Positions 7,926 through 15,856 of a stretch of DNA of 27,422 nt are shown piece by piece. The notes below the pieces were generated by a model, which was given only the letters and a program-made list of their open reading frames with translations, was not told the origin of the DNA and did no database searches. The stretch covers positions 1-27,422 of the forward strand of contig JBIIGI010000029.1 of assembly GCA_044236545.1 (NCBI GenBank), written 5' to 3'. Position 1 is the stretch's first letter. Each line of letters opens with the position of its first letter. This DNA is from UBA6821 sp044236545. GTDB taxonomy: Bacteria > Verrucomicrobiota > Verrucomicrobiia > Chthoniobacterales > UBA6821. The position numbers and the translations under genes are program-made.

Positions 7926-8816
7926 ATGACACCCATCACACCTTCAACCCTTCAGGAATGGTGCCGGATCCCGGCAACCGAACTCGAAAACCATCCCGTA
8001 CGCAAAGTCCCTTTCCGCATCGCTGCTGATTCGGCGGCAATGGGAGCCCTGATGGCGCGCGAGCTCGCGGATCTCATCGCCGGCAACAACGCAAAGAACC
8101 TGCCAACCCGTGCGATCATCCCGTGCGGTCCGGCCTGCTGGTACAAGCCGTTTGCCGAGTTGGTGAACCGTGAGCAGATCAGCCTGAGCAATCTCACCGT
8201 CTTCCACATGGATGAGTGCCTCGACTGGCAGGGCCGCGAACTGCCGCGCAACCATCCCTACAGCTTCCGTGGATTCATGGAGCGAGAGTTTTACGGGCCG
8301 GTTGACCCCGCGTTGGTCACTCCGGAGGAGAAGCGCTGGTGGCCGAACGCGACCAATTTCCAGGAAATCGCCGATGAAATCGCCCGCGAGCCGATCGACA
8401 TCACCTACGGCGGATGGGGGCAGGACGGCCACATCGCCTACAATCAGGCACGGCGCCACCCCTTCAGCACCCTCTCACTTGACGATCTGCGCAACTGCAC
8501 CGTCCGTGTGCAGGACAACAACCTCGACACGATCGTCGCGCTCGCACAGCGCACCTTCGGCTGCGCCTACCAGTTCGTGCCGCCGATGAGCGTGACGCTG
8601 GGCCTGAAGGAATGCCTTTCGGCCAAAAAGGTGCGTCTCTTCAGCGATACCGGTGCATGGAAACAGACCGCCCTGCGGGTGGCGCTCTTCAGTGAACCGA
8701 CAACCGAATATCCCATGACGCTGCTACAGGAACATCCCGACGCTCTTGTGACCGCCACCCTTGAAACCGCCACGCATCCGGTGAGCATTCATCCGGAGTG
8801 GGATCTGGGTATCTGA
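7926..8816 (+). CDS. NagB-like sugar-phosphate isomerase/deaminase
   Basis: 296 residues from the ATG at 7926. Two family signatures of glucosamine-6-phosphate isomerase/deaminase are visible: HMDECLDW at 94-101, equivalent to the NagB MDE motif (D96), and GGWGQDGHIAYN at 162-173, equivalent to the NagB G-x-D-G-H-I-A-F-N motif (D167, H169). The C-terminal part also follows the family, with VTLGLKECL and a lysine after a glycine turn (TGAWK). Compared with E. coli NagB (266 residues) it is longer at the N-terminus and the loops differ, so the substrate may not be glucosamine-6-phosphate. The longer frame starting at 7875 is less likely because the family-like sequence begins at the ATG at 7926. 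It is the first gene of a five-gene plus-strand operon with a kinase, an amidohydrolase and a regulator. Confidence 0.85.
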   Translation: MTPITPSTLQEWCRIPATELENHPVRKVPFRIAADSAAMGALMARELADLIAGNNAKNLPTRAIIPCGPACWYKPFAELVNREQISLSNLTVFHMDECLDWQGRELPRNHPYSFRGFMEREFYGPVDPALVTPEEKRWWPNATNFQEIADEIAREPIDITYGGWGQDGHIAYNQARRHPFSTLSLDDLRNCTVRVQDNNLDTIVALAQRTFGCAYQFVPPMSVTLGLKECLSAKKVRLFSDTGAWKQTALRVALFSEPTTEYPMTLLQEHPDALVTATLETATHPVSIHPEWDLGI

Positions 8817-8830
8817 CCGCCTGACCCGTC

Positions 8831-9850
8831 ATGCAAACCACGCGAAGATACGATGCCATGATCGGCACCGGCGGCATCGGCACCGGAACCTTCTTTGCGT
8901 TGAGCGGCAACCACACACTGGGCCGTGAGGAGAGCCGCGGCGGACGGTTTCTCGACCGTCGCGACTACTGCAAGCTGCACATCATCAGTCATTACGTTCA
9001 GCGTCTTGCCGGTGGCGACTTCAAGACCCTGCCGGTGGGCAAGGTGGGCGATGACCCGGCGGGCCGCAGGTTGCTCGAGGAGATGAGTGCCGAGGGGCTC
9101 GATCTCTCGCTGACATCAGTCATTCCCGGCGCACAGACCCTCGACTGCATTTGCCTGCTCTATCCCGATGGCTCGGGTGGCAACCTCACCGTCACCGACT
9201 CCGCCAGCGGACAGGTGATGCCGGAGGATGTCCGCAAAGCCGCGCCCTGGTTTGAAAAACACGCCTCGCGTGGCATTGCTCTTGCCGTTCCCGAAGTCCC
9301 CTTGCCCGCGCGCCGTGAACTTCTCGAACTCGCCGGGGAACACGGTTTCCTGAGGGCGGCCTCGTTCTCCTCCGGGGAAATGGAGGAGGTGAGGGAAAGC
9401 TCCCTGCTCTCCCGGGTGGATCTGCTTGCCATCAACCTCGATGAGGCCGCAAGCCTTGCCGGAACAAGTGCGGAAGGTGATGCGGAGGCGATCGTCACAA
9501 GAATCGCCGCCATGTTCGGCCGCCAATTCCCCCACCTGAAACTCTCCATCACAGCCGGAGCCCTGGGCAGTTGGACCGTCGATGGAGGAGGGATTCATTT
9601 CATCGCAACTCCCAGGGTGGAAGTCCGGAGCGCAGCCGGTGCGGGTGATGCGCATTTCTCCGGCATCCTGGCCGGACTCGCCGCAGGGCTGGCTCTCGAG
9701 GATGCACAGTGGATCGGCATCCTTGCGGGGGCCATGTCGGTCACCAGTCCCCACACGATCGATCCCGGCATTGATCGCCGGGCTTTGCGCATTTTCGCCA
9801 CCGAGAAGGGGCTCGTGCTGCCGCCGGCTGTTCTCGAATTTCTTCAATAA
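8831..9850 (+). CDS. PfkB-family carbohydrate kinase
   Basis: 339 residues, cytoplasmic. The C-terminal PfkB signature is clear at 267-278: SAAGAGDAHFSG, in which D273 would be the catalytic base. The N-terminal half carries a GTGGIGTGTFF beginning and VGKVGDDPAGRRLLEEM at 69-85, typical of ribokinase-like sugar kinases. The ATP-binding region (SITAGALGSW) precedes the signature. It follows the NagB-like gene by 14 bases, so the two are probably co-transcribed. In context it would phosphorylate a sugar, most simply the substrate of the NagB-like enzyme or a product of the amidohydrolase. The specific sugar cannot be read from the sequence. Confidence 0.9.
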   Translation: MQTTRRYDAMIGTGGIGTGTFFALSGNHTLGREESRGGRFLDRRDYCKLHIISHYVQRLAGGDFKTLPVGKVGDDPAGRRLLEEMSAEGLDLSLTSVIPGAQTLDCICLLYPDGSGGNLTVTDSASGQVMPEDVRKAAPWFEKHASRGIALAVPEVPLPARRELLELAGEHGFLRAASFSSGEMEEVRESSLLSRVDLLAINLDEAASLAGTSAEGDAEAIVTRIAAMFGRQFPHLKLSITAGALGSWTVDGGGIHFIATPRVEVRSAAGAGDAHFSGILAGLAAGLALEDAQWIGILAGAMSVTSPHTIDPGIDRRALRIFATEKGLVLPPAVLEFLQ

Positions 9851-9867
9851 CCCCAACCCACGACACC

Positions 9868-10179
9868 ATGCCGGTCACCATGCGCATCCTCCAGCAGTTC
9901 GATGTCCGGAAGGAAAAGGAATTCCTGGAACTCGAACGACGTTTCGCCGCCCTGGAACGCTCCCGCCCCGACCTCCCGCAAGGCAGGCGGATGAAGCCGA
10001 TATCCGGAAGCGAGCCGTGCAACACGCTCGTATGGCAGGGCGAGTTCGCCAGTCTTGACGACGCCCGCAAGGCGCTCGACTCCTTCGCCGCCGACGAGAC
10101 CCACGAGGAACTCTTCGCCGAGCAGTCGGAGTTTTTCAAATCCGTCAAAATCGAGTTTTACGAAAACCTGGAATACTAG
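9868..10179 (+). CDS. Small protein of unknown function, possibly dimeric alpha/beta-barrel
   Basis: 103 residues, no signal peptide and no Cys beyond one. The pattern (MRILQQFDVRKEKEFLELERRF, then a strand-like segment NTLVWQGEFASLDDARKALDSF, then a helix EELFAEQSEFFKSVKIEFYENL) resembles the ferredoxin-like dimeric alpha/beta-barrel fold of NIPSNAP or antibiotic-biosynthesis-monooxygenase-like proteins. This is a fold-level impression only, not a family assignment. It lies 17 bases after the PfkB gene and only 2 bases before the amidohydrolase start, so it belongs to the operon and may help the amidohydrolase or bind an intermediate. An ATG at 9880 is an alternative start. Confidence 0.75.
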   Translation: MPVTMRILQQFDVRKEKEFLELERRFAALERSRPDLPQGRRMKPISGSEPCNTLVWQGEFASLDDARKALDSFAADETHEELFAEQSEFFKSVKIEFYENLEY

Positions 10180-10181
10180 CC

Positions 10182-11243
10182 ATGCAACGCATCATCGACA
10201 TCCACACCCATGTCTATCCGTATTACGCCGATCTCGCCGTGGAGGCGATGGACCGCAGCGGAATAGAGGCCTCGGTCGTTCTGGCGTGGCACGACGGTTT
10301 CGGCGACGGACTGCAACGCCACATCGATGCCTTTTCCAAATACCCGGGGCGTTTCATCACCTTCGGGAATGTCGATTTCAGCCGCATCAATGAACCGGAT
10401 TTCGGCAAGACCGCCGCAGCGCAGATGGAGCGTGATTTTGCCGCAGGCATGCGCGGGTTGAAGGTTTTCAAGGCCCTTGGCCTCGGCTATCGACGCCCCG
10501 ACGGCCGTTACTGGCGCCCAAGCGATTCCGAGCTTGATCCGATCTGGGCAAAGGCAGGGGAGTTGGGGATCCCCGTGCTGATCCACAGTGCTGATCCGCC
10601 GAACTTCTGGGAGCCGGTGAATGAATTCAATTTCTGGAATGGCGTCCTCTACGGCGAGTACGCGTGGTGGACCTATTACAACACGGGTCAGCCTTCGGCC
10701 AACGAGTTGCTCGGTGACCGCATTCAAATGGTGGCCCGCCATCGTGGCACGACCTTCATTTTCCCGCATTGTGCGGAAAAAGCCGACTCGCTCGACTGCG
10801 CTGCCGAGGACCTCGATGCGCACCCGAACATTGTCTACGACTTCTCCGCACGAGTCCCGGAGTTGGCACGCAGTGCCCGCCGTGCCGCCCACACGCGGGA
10901 GTTTTTCACCGCCTACGCCGACCGCATCTTTTTCGGAACAGATGTGATCTACGACGACACCAATGTCCCCACCGGCCAGCAGGCGCAGATCCTCTATCAG
11001 CCAGGGGAGATACCGCTCGACGGAGTCGACGCAAGGGAGCGCTACATCGAGACCACCACCGCCTTCAACATCTCCAACATCGAGTTCATCACCTCATCGA
11101 AGATCCAGACCTCCCCGCCCTTCAAGCGAAGCATTGCGCCCTTTGCGATTCACGGCCTCGGTCTTCCCGAGGAGATCGCCTCGAAGATCCTTCACCGGAA
11201 CGCAGTGCGTCTCCTTGGTCTGCAGGACAATCCGACACGATGA
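10182..11243 (+). CDS. Amidohydrolase_2-type metal-dependent hydrolase
   Basis: 353 residues, no signal peptide. The TIM-barrel metal site typical of the amidohydrolase_2 group is visible: DIHTH with H8 and H10 near the N-terminus, LIHSADPP with H135, IFPHCAEK with H196, and FFGTD with D254. A GLKVFKALG segment (about 92-100) precedes the first ligand loop, as in related hydrolases. The reaction may be deacylation, decarboxylation or lactone hydrolysis; the family covers all of these. It begins 2 bases after the small barrel-like gene and sits in the NagB-like/PfkB operon, which suggests it acts early, for example to remove an acyl or amide group from a sugar derivative before or after phosphorylation. 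The substrate is unknown. Confidence 0.85.
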   Translation: MQRIIDIHTHVYPYYADLAVEAMDRSGIEASVVLAWHDGFGDGLQRHIDAFSKYPGRFITFGNVDFSRINEPDFGKTAAAQMERDFAAGMRGLKVFKALGLGYRRPDGRYWRPSDSELDPIWAKAGELGIPVLIHSADPPNFWEPVNEFNFWNGVLYGEYAWWTYYNTGQPSANELLGDRIQMVARHRGTTFIFPHCAEKADSLDCAAEDLDAHPNIVYDFSARVPELARSARRAAHTREFFTAYADRIFFGTDVIYDDTNVPTGQQAQILYQPGEIPLDGVDARERYIETTTAFNISNIEFITSSKIQTSPPFKRSIAPFAIHGLGLPEEIASKILHRNAVRLLGLQDNPTR

Positions 11244-11295
11244 GCCGTCCTGCCATGATCCCCGGGGAATGCCGTGCCGCCAACAGGCGTATCCC

Positions 11296-12411
11296 ATGAA
11301 GGCAGAAGCACCCGCGACCATTTCCAGAGGAGGGAGGGAAGAGGGCCTGCTTGCCAGTGTCTCGCCCAAACCCGGGCGCCGGGCACCGCTCAAGGAGCAA
11401 CTGAGAGGGTGGGTGCGCGAAGGCATCGGAAACGGAACCTTCGGGGAGGGGGTCGCCATACCCTCCATCAACATGCTGAAGAACCGATTCGGCGTGGCCA
11501 GGGAGACGGTGCGACAGGCCCTCGAGGATCTGGTCGCCGAAGGGGTGCTGGTTCCTCAGCATGGCCGCGGCTACTTCGTCAACTCCCGGCGTGAGCGGAT
11601 CCTGCGCGTGGCCCTTGCCGGGAAGGTGGACGGCGTCTACATCGGACCTGTCTACAGGGGCTTGGTGAATGAACTCGGAGACACCGCCTCCGTCATTGCG
11701 GTGGACCCCCGCCAGAAGGCGGAGGTGCTCAGGCGTCTGGTCGAGGGATTCGCGCACAGCCACGGGATCGACCGCCTGCTTGTGATCCCGCCGCGCGGCC
11801 ATGAGAAGGAGTTCGACGATGCGGTCAGGCCCTTCCGCCGTTGCTTCCGGGTGGCCTGGCTGGATCGGGCGCCTCCCGGAACCAAGGACGCATGCTTTCT
11901 GCCGGACTACCCCGCATGTGTGAAGCTGGCTGTCGATCACCTCCGTTCGGTGGGGTTGACCAGGATCCATTACTTCACCACCGCGCCCGAGGATCGGTCG
12001 GTTTTCTCCGCAATGCGCAGGACATTCCTCAGGATCATGCAGTCGCGTAAGGGTGGGGGGCCGGATCCGCTTGTGTCGGACGGGAAGCGCGCCGTGGAAC
12101 TGGCCGCCGCGAATGCCGCGCACGGAATCGGATTCGTCACGGAGAACGACCGTGATGCGCTCCGCCTGCTGACTCTCCTGACCACGGCGGGGATCCAAGT
12201 CCCCCGTGATGCCTCGATTGTCAGTTGCGACAACTCCTCGTGGACCGATGCCGTCAGCCCGGCCATCACCGCCGTGGACCCCGGATTCGAGGAGATCGGC
12301 AGGGTGGCCGCCAGATGGATCAGGATGACCGATGAAGGCGGCAACGCTGGTCGTGGCGCTCCGAAGCTCAAGATCTCCCCGCGCCTCGTCCGCAAGGGGA
12401 CGACCCCCTGA
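11296..12411 (+). CDS. GntR-type HTH with LacI-like ligand domain, transcriptional regulator
   Basis: 371 residues from the ATG at 11296. Residues about 28-95 form a GntR-like winged helix: APLKEQLRGWVREGI, IPSINMLKNRFGVARETVRQ, then ALEDLVAEGVLVPQHGRGYFV. The rest is a LacI/periplasmic-binding-protein-like sensor, with segments such as IDRLLVIPPR, VKLAVDHLRSVGLTRIHYF and SIVSCDNSSW near the C-terminus. This GntR-HTH plus LacI-sensor arrangement is known in AraR-type regulators. It follows the amidohydrolase by 52 bases and probably controls this operon. An upstream ATG at 11269 is in frame and also possible. The ligand is presumably the operon's sugar substrate or a derivative. Confidence 0.85.
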   Translation: MKAEAPATISRGGREEGLLASVSPKPGRRAPLKEQLRGWVREGIGNGTFGEGVAIPSINMLKNRFGVARETVRQALEDLVAEGVLVPQHGRGYFVNSRRERILRVALAGKVDGVYIGPVYRGLVNELGDTASVIAVDPRQKAEVLRRLVEGFAHSHGIDRLLVIPPRGHEKEFDDAVRPFRRCFRVAWLDRAPPGTKDACFLPDYPACVKLAVDHLRSVGLTRIHYFTTAPEDRSVFSAMRRTFLRIMQSRKGGGPDPLVSDGKRAVELAAANAAHGIGFVTENDRDALRLLTLLTTAGIQVPRDASIVSCDNSSWTDAVSPAITAVDPGFEEIGRVAARWIRMTDEGGNAGRGAPKLKISPRLVRKGTTP

Positions 12412-12456
12412 AGGTTGATTTGAAACCGGCTCTCCGCAGCCTTTGCGTGAAACCTT
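12412..12456. repeat. Convergent intergenic gap with a degenerate CGCAAAGG-type element
   Basis: This 45-base gap between the convergent regulator and HAD genes contains CTCCGCAGCCTTTGCGTGAAA, shown here in part. It resembles, in degenerate form, the TGCGTTCTCAGCGCCTTTGCG element at 24092-24112. Two GAAACC direct repeats lie at about 12421 and 12448. No T-tract terminator is visible. The resemblance is suggestive, not proven. Confidence 0.3.
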
Positions 12457-13167
12457 TCAGTGTTGCCCCGGCGCGATCGCGGACAGGACGGAGTCGGGAT
12501 CTGAGAAGTCGTCGAAGAGGAAATCCGGCCCGTGGGAGGCAAGTTCCTCCCGTGTATATTTGCCTGTGGCCACGGCGACGGTGACCGCGCCAAAAGCCTT
12601 CCCGCACTCGATGTCGCGTGGGGTGTCGCCGATCACGTAGATCCGCTCGGGGGTAAATTCCTCCCCGTGCTCCTCGAAAGCGCGCGCCTGCGCGACGGGT
12701 CCCAGTTCGTTCCGGAGATGGTGGTCGTCGGCATAGGCACCGAAGCCAAAGTAGTGCCAGACGCCATAGTGGGAGAGCTTCACCTCGGCTCCCGCGGCGA
12801 GATTACCTGTGAGGAGTGCAAGGAGGCAGTCGGGGCGCTCCTTCATTCGGTCAAGCAGGGTGATGATTCCCGGCAGGAGCCGGCCCTGATGGCGGTGCAT
12901 CCGGTCGGAAAGCCTCGAGAGATAGGCATCGAGCAATGCCATGATGTTCTCCTGCGAGGGTGACATTCCAGCAGCCATGAGGACTTCACGGGCGATCCCC
13001 GTGTCGGTATTGCCTGCGAAATTGACCCCTTCCAAGGGTGAGAGTCCTCCGCAGAGTTCCTCGACGGCCTGGTGGAAAGCACGCTCCCCGGCTCCCCCCG
13101 AGGTGATCAGGGTGCCGTCGATGTCGAAGAGGTAGAGGCGCTTGGGAGCTTCGGGATCAACCGGCAT
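12457..13167 (-). CDS. HAD-superfamily hydrolase (phosphoglycolate phosphatase-like)
   Basis: 236 residues from the ATG at 13167. Motif I, FDIDGTL, contains the catalytic pair D15 and D17. A LLTGN segment serves as motif II, and YVIGDTPRDIECGKAFG carries motif IV acidic residues. A helical cap lies between, placing it in the PGP/haloacid dehalogenase group that dephosphorylates small phosphorylated metabolites. The start lies 8 bases before the infC stop, so the two genes overlap by about 11 bases and are likely co-translated. A longer start at 13185 is possible but adds more overlap. The function beyond phosphatase-like activity is uncertain. Confidence 0.85.
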   Translation of the reverse strand: MPVDPEAPKRLYLFDIDGTLITSGGAGERAFHQAVEELCGGLSPLEGVNFAGNTDTGIAREVLMAAGMSPSQENIMALLDAYLSRLSDRMHRHQGRLLPGIITLLDRMKERPDCLLALLTGNLAAGAEVKLSHYGVWHYFGFGAYADDHHLRNELGPVAQARAFEEHGEEFTPERIYVIGDTPRDIECGKAFGAVTVAVATGKYTREELASHGPDFLFDDFSDPDSVLSAIAPGQH

Positions 13168-13798
13168 GGCCGGTCTCCTCGGCATTCACGGGTTCCTCAC
13201 CCTCGTCGCCATCCTCCTCGTCGTGATCCTCATCCTCGTCCTCGACGTATTCCTCCTCGATCTTGGCGAATTTCCTCTTCCGCTTGGCGGGGGGAAGCGG
13301 GCTCATGGTCATGCCGACGGCGCGGCCCACCAACTTGGGGGGCATGTCGACCAAGGCCATGGTTTCGAGATCCTTGATGATTTTCTGCATCATGGCGATG
13401 CCGAGGTCCTTGTGGGCGTTCTCACGACCACGGAACTGGAGGACCATCTTGAGCTTGTTCCCCTTCTCGAGGAACTCCTCCGCGTGACGGAGCTTCGTCT
13501 CGTAGTCATGCGTCCCGATCTTCACGCGGAACTTGATCTCCTTGATCTTGCTGGCGCTGTGCTTGCTCTCCTTCTCTTTCTTCGTCAACTCGTACTTGAA
13601 CTTGCCGAAGTCGGCGATGCGGCAGACGGGGGGATTGGCCGTCGGGGCCACCTCGATGAGGTCAAGGCCGTAGGATTTGGCCCGGCGGACGGCCTCCTCG
13701 GTTTTCAGGATGCCGACTTGCTGGCCGGTGGAGCCGATGATGACGCGGACCTCGCGGGCGCGGATGCGGTCGTTGACGCGGATGAATGCGGGATTAAT
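13157..13798 (-). CDS. infC: Translation initiation factor IF-3, probable AUU start
   Basis: 213 residues if translation begins at ATT (13798-13796). An in-frame TGA lies only three codons upstream and no ATG, GTG or TTG falls between it and the IF3 sequence, so AUU is the best start. This matches the rare AUU start and autoregulation of infC known in E. coli. A GGAGG sequence lies at 13813-13817, about 14 bases from the start, a long spacing. The N-domain reads INPAFIRVNDRIRAREVRVI and the C-domain carries APTANPPVCRIADFGKFKYE near 51-70. The last 35 residues are an acidic tail (about 181-208 rich in Glu/Asp), longer than in E. coli IF3. It follows thrS by 141 bases, as in many bacteria, but no rpmI or rplT follows. 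Confidence 0.93.
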   Translation of the reverse strand: MNPAFIRVNDRIRAREVRVIIGSTGQQVGILKTEEAVRRAKSYGLDLIEVAPTANPPVCRIADFGKFKYELTKKEKESKHSASKIKEIKFRVKIGTHDYETKLRHAEEFLEKGNKLKMVLQFRGRENAHKDLGIAMMQKIIKDLETMALVDMPPKLVGRAVGMTMSPLPPAKRKRKFAKIEEEYVEDEDEDHDEEDGDEGEEPVNAEETGHAG

Positions 13799-13939
13799 GG
13801 GACTTCAATGCGCCTCCGTGTGGCGGGGGCGCGGGGTTGTGACGGCATGCGCACGCGGTGAAGCGGTGCATGACCGACGGGTGTGGGACTGCAGGTAAGG
13901 GAAAACCAAGGGATTCAGGCAACGGAGTGTCACGCGCGC

Positions 13940-15781
13940 TCAGACTGTGAGCGTGCGGTCACGGATTTCGGATTCGATTCGTTGGATGAATTCATCTTTT
14001 GCCACGGCCCCTTCGTCGCCGCGTTGGCGGCTGCGGATGGAGAGTTGGCCTGCGGCCTCCTCCTTGGGTCCGATGACGATCATGTAGGGCACCTTCTCGA
14101 CCTGGGCAAGGCGAATCTTGGCACCGAGCTTCTCGGGGGAGAGGTCGGCGGTGGCGCGAATGCCCTTTGCTGTCATCTCGGCCACCACGGAACGGGCGTA
14201 GTCGGCCACCTTCTCGGAGACTGGAAGGATGCGCGCCTGCTCGGGGGCGATCCAGACGGGGAAGTCCCCCGCGAAGTGCTCGATCAAGACGCCGGTGAAG
14301 CGCTCGAGCGATCCGAAGGGGGCGCGGTGGATCATCACCGGGACATGGGCCTTGCCGTCGGCTCCCGTGTAGGAGAGACCAAATCGGACAGGGAGGTTGA
14401 AGTCGACCTGGACTGTTCCGAGTTGCCATTCGCGGCCGAGCACGTCCTTGACGACGAAATCGATCTTGGGGCCGTAGAAGGCGGCCTCCCCCTCCTCTTC
14501 GGTGAAGGGAACCCCGAGTGTCGCGGCGGCATCGCGGCAGGCCTGCTCGGCGCGGTCCCAGTTGGCGGGATCACCCACATACTTGTCTGAGGAGGGATCG
14601 CGGAGGCTGATGCGGACGCGGTAGTCGGTCATCCGGAAGGTGCCGAGTACGGTCTTCACGAGATCGAGGCACCCCTTGAGCTCGCCGGCCATCTGCTCCT
14701 CGGTGACGAAGAGGTGGGCGTCGTCCTGGGTGAAGCCGCGGACGCGGGTCATGCCGTTGAGTTCGCCCGACTGCTCCCAGCGGTAGACGGTGCCGAACTC
14801 GGCAAGGCGCACGGGCAGATCGCGGTAGCTGCGCGGTTGCGACGCGAAGATCTTCACGTGCATGGGGCAGTTCATCGGCTTGAGAAGATAGCCGTCGATC
14901 TCTCCGGCGGAGACGCGGTTGCCGAGGTCGGCGCAGGAGCAACCCTCGTCGGCCAGCTTCTCCATCGTGTCGCGCTCGATGAGCGGGGGGAACTGGGACT
15001 CGGCGTAGTACGGAAAGTGGCCGGAGGTGCGGAAGAGGTCGAGGCGACCGATATGCGGGGTGAAGACCTGCGAGTAGCCCTGCTTGGCCAGTTCCCCGCT
15101 GATGAAGTTCTGCATCTCCTGGCGCATGATCGCCCCCTTCGGGGTCCAGAGGATCAGGCCCTGTCCGACGGAATCGTCGATGTGGAAGAGGCCGAGTTCC
15201 TTGCCGACCTTGCGGTGATCGCGCTTCCTGGCCTCCTCGAGCAGGGCGAAGTGCTTCTCGAGTTCTTCGGCGGAAGCGAAGGCGGTGCCGTAGATGCGCT
15301 GGAGTTGGGGATTCTTCTCATCCCCCTGATAGAAGGCGCTCGCCACATGGGTTAGTTTGAAGGCTCCGATCCCGGAGGTGGTGGGAACGTGGGGACCCGC
15401 GCAGAGGTCGGTGAAGGCACCGTTGCGGTAAAGGGTGATCTCCTCGCCCGCGGGGATGCGGGTGATGATGTCGAGCTTGAACTTGCTCGGTACGGAACGG
15501 GGAGAGAGTCCCGCGAGTTCTCCCCGCTGGCCCATGGCGAGGGCCTCGTCACGGGTGATCACTTCCCGCTGGAAGGGCTGGGCCTCGGCGATGATCGCGG
15601 CCATCTCCTTCTCGATCTTCTCAAAGTCCTCGGGGCTGATCCGGTGGCCCAGATCGACGTCGTAGTAGAAGCCGTTATCGACCGGGGGGCCTGCGGCGAA
15701 CTGGGCCTCGGGCCAGATGCGGAGGATGGCATTGGCCAGCACGTGGGCGCAGGAGTGCCGGATGGTTTCGAGTTCGGTCAT
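13940..15781 (-). CDS. thrS: Threonyl-tRNA synthetase lacking the N-terminal TGS domain
   Basis: 613 residues. The protein begins directly with the editing (N2) domain: HSCAHVLA at 9-16 and CAGPHVP at 127-133 carry the expected HxxxH and Cys/His positions. The catalytic core shows MNCPMHVK at 303-310 (zinc ligand C305), QDDAHLF with H356, and MIHRAPFGSLERF with H485, plus a motif 2 segment TVYRWEQSGELNG. The anticodon-binding domain follows (about 510-613). Compared with the usual length of about 640 residues, the N-terminal TGS (ubiquitin-like) domain of about 60 residues is missing. The 75 bases upstream hold only repeats, so no upstream exon-like extension is present. It charges tRNA-Thr in the cytoplasm and is transcribed ahead of infC. 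Confidence 0.95.
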   Translation of the reverse strand: MTELETIRHSCAHVLANAILRIWPEAQFAAGPPVDNGFYYDVDLGHRISPEDFEKIEKEMAAIIAEAQPFQREVITRDEALAMGQRGELAGLSPRSVPSKFKLDIITRIPAGEEITLYRNGAFTDLCAGPHVPTTSGIGAFKLTHVASAFYQGDEKNPQLQRIYGTAFASAEELEKHFALLEEARKRDHRKVGKELGLFHIDDSVGQGLILWTPKGAIMRQEMQNFISGELAKQGYSQVFTPHIGRLDLFRTSGHFPYYAESQFPPLIERDTMEKLADEGCSCADLGNRVSAGEIDGYLLKPMNCPMHVKIFASQPRSYRDLPVRLAEFGTVYRWEQSGELNGMTRVRGFTQDDAHLFVTEEQMAGELKGCLDLVKTVLGTFRMTDYRVRISLRDPSSDKYVGDPANWDRAEQACRDAAATLGVPFTEEEGEAAFYGPKIDFVVKDVLGREWQLGTVQVDFNLPVRFGLSYTGADGKAHVPVMIHRAPFGSLERFTGVLIEHFAGDFPVWIAPEQARILPVSEKVADYARSVVAEMTAKGIRATADLSPEKLGAKIRLAQVEKVPYMIVIGPKEEAAGQLSIRSRQRGDEGAVAKDEFIQRIESEIRDRTLTV

Positions 15782-15856
15782 GGAAATGGCAGATAGGAGA
15801 TAGGAGATAGGGTCTGGGGGAGAGGCTGAAGGCTGAAGACTGAAGGCTGTTAGGGC
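15782..15856. repeat. Short purine-rich tandem repeats (period about 7)
   Basis: The plus strand has two tandem runs: GATAGGA repeated about 2.5 times (15790-15810), and GCTGAAG-type units repeated about 3.7 times (15824-15849). They fill the gap between the Trm112-like gene and thrS, so on the transcribed minus strand they form a pyrimidine-rich leader ahead of thrS. The same kind of sequence recurs at 23973-24075. Confidence 0.6.

Noticed and set aside
11122..12198. Long open frame on the minus strand opposite the GntR/LacI regulator
   Set aside because: The opposite strand has clear HTH and sensor-domain motifs; the antisense translation is rich in Arg/Gly/His without domains.
13142..13861. 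Possible leucine-rich plus-strand protein opposite infC
   Set aside because: Its Leu/Val/Asp-rich sequence is the reverse reading of the acidic IF3 tail and the IF3 body.
15782..15856. T-box or other riboswitch ahead of thrS
   Set aside because: Only 75 bases are available and they are simple repeats, far too little for a T-box leader.
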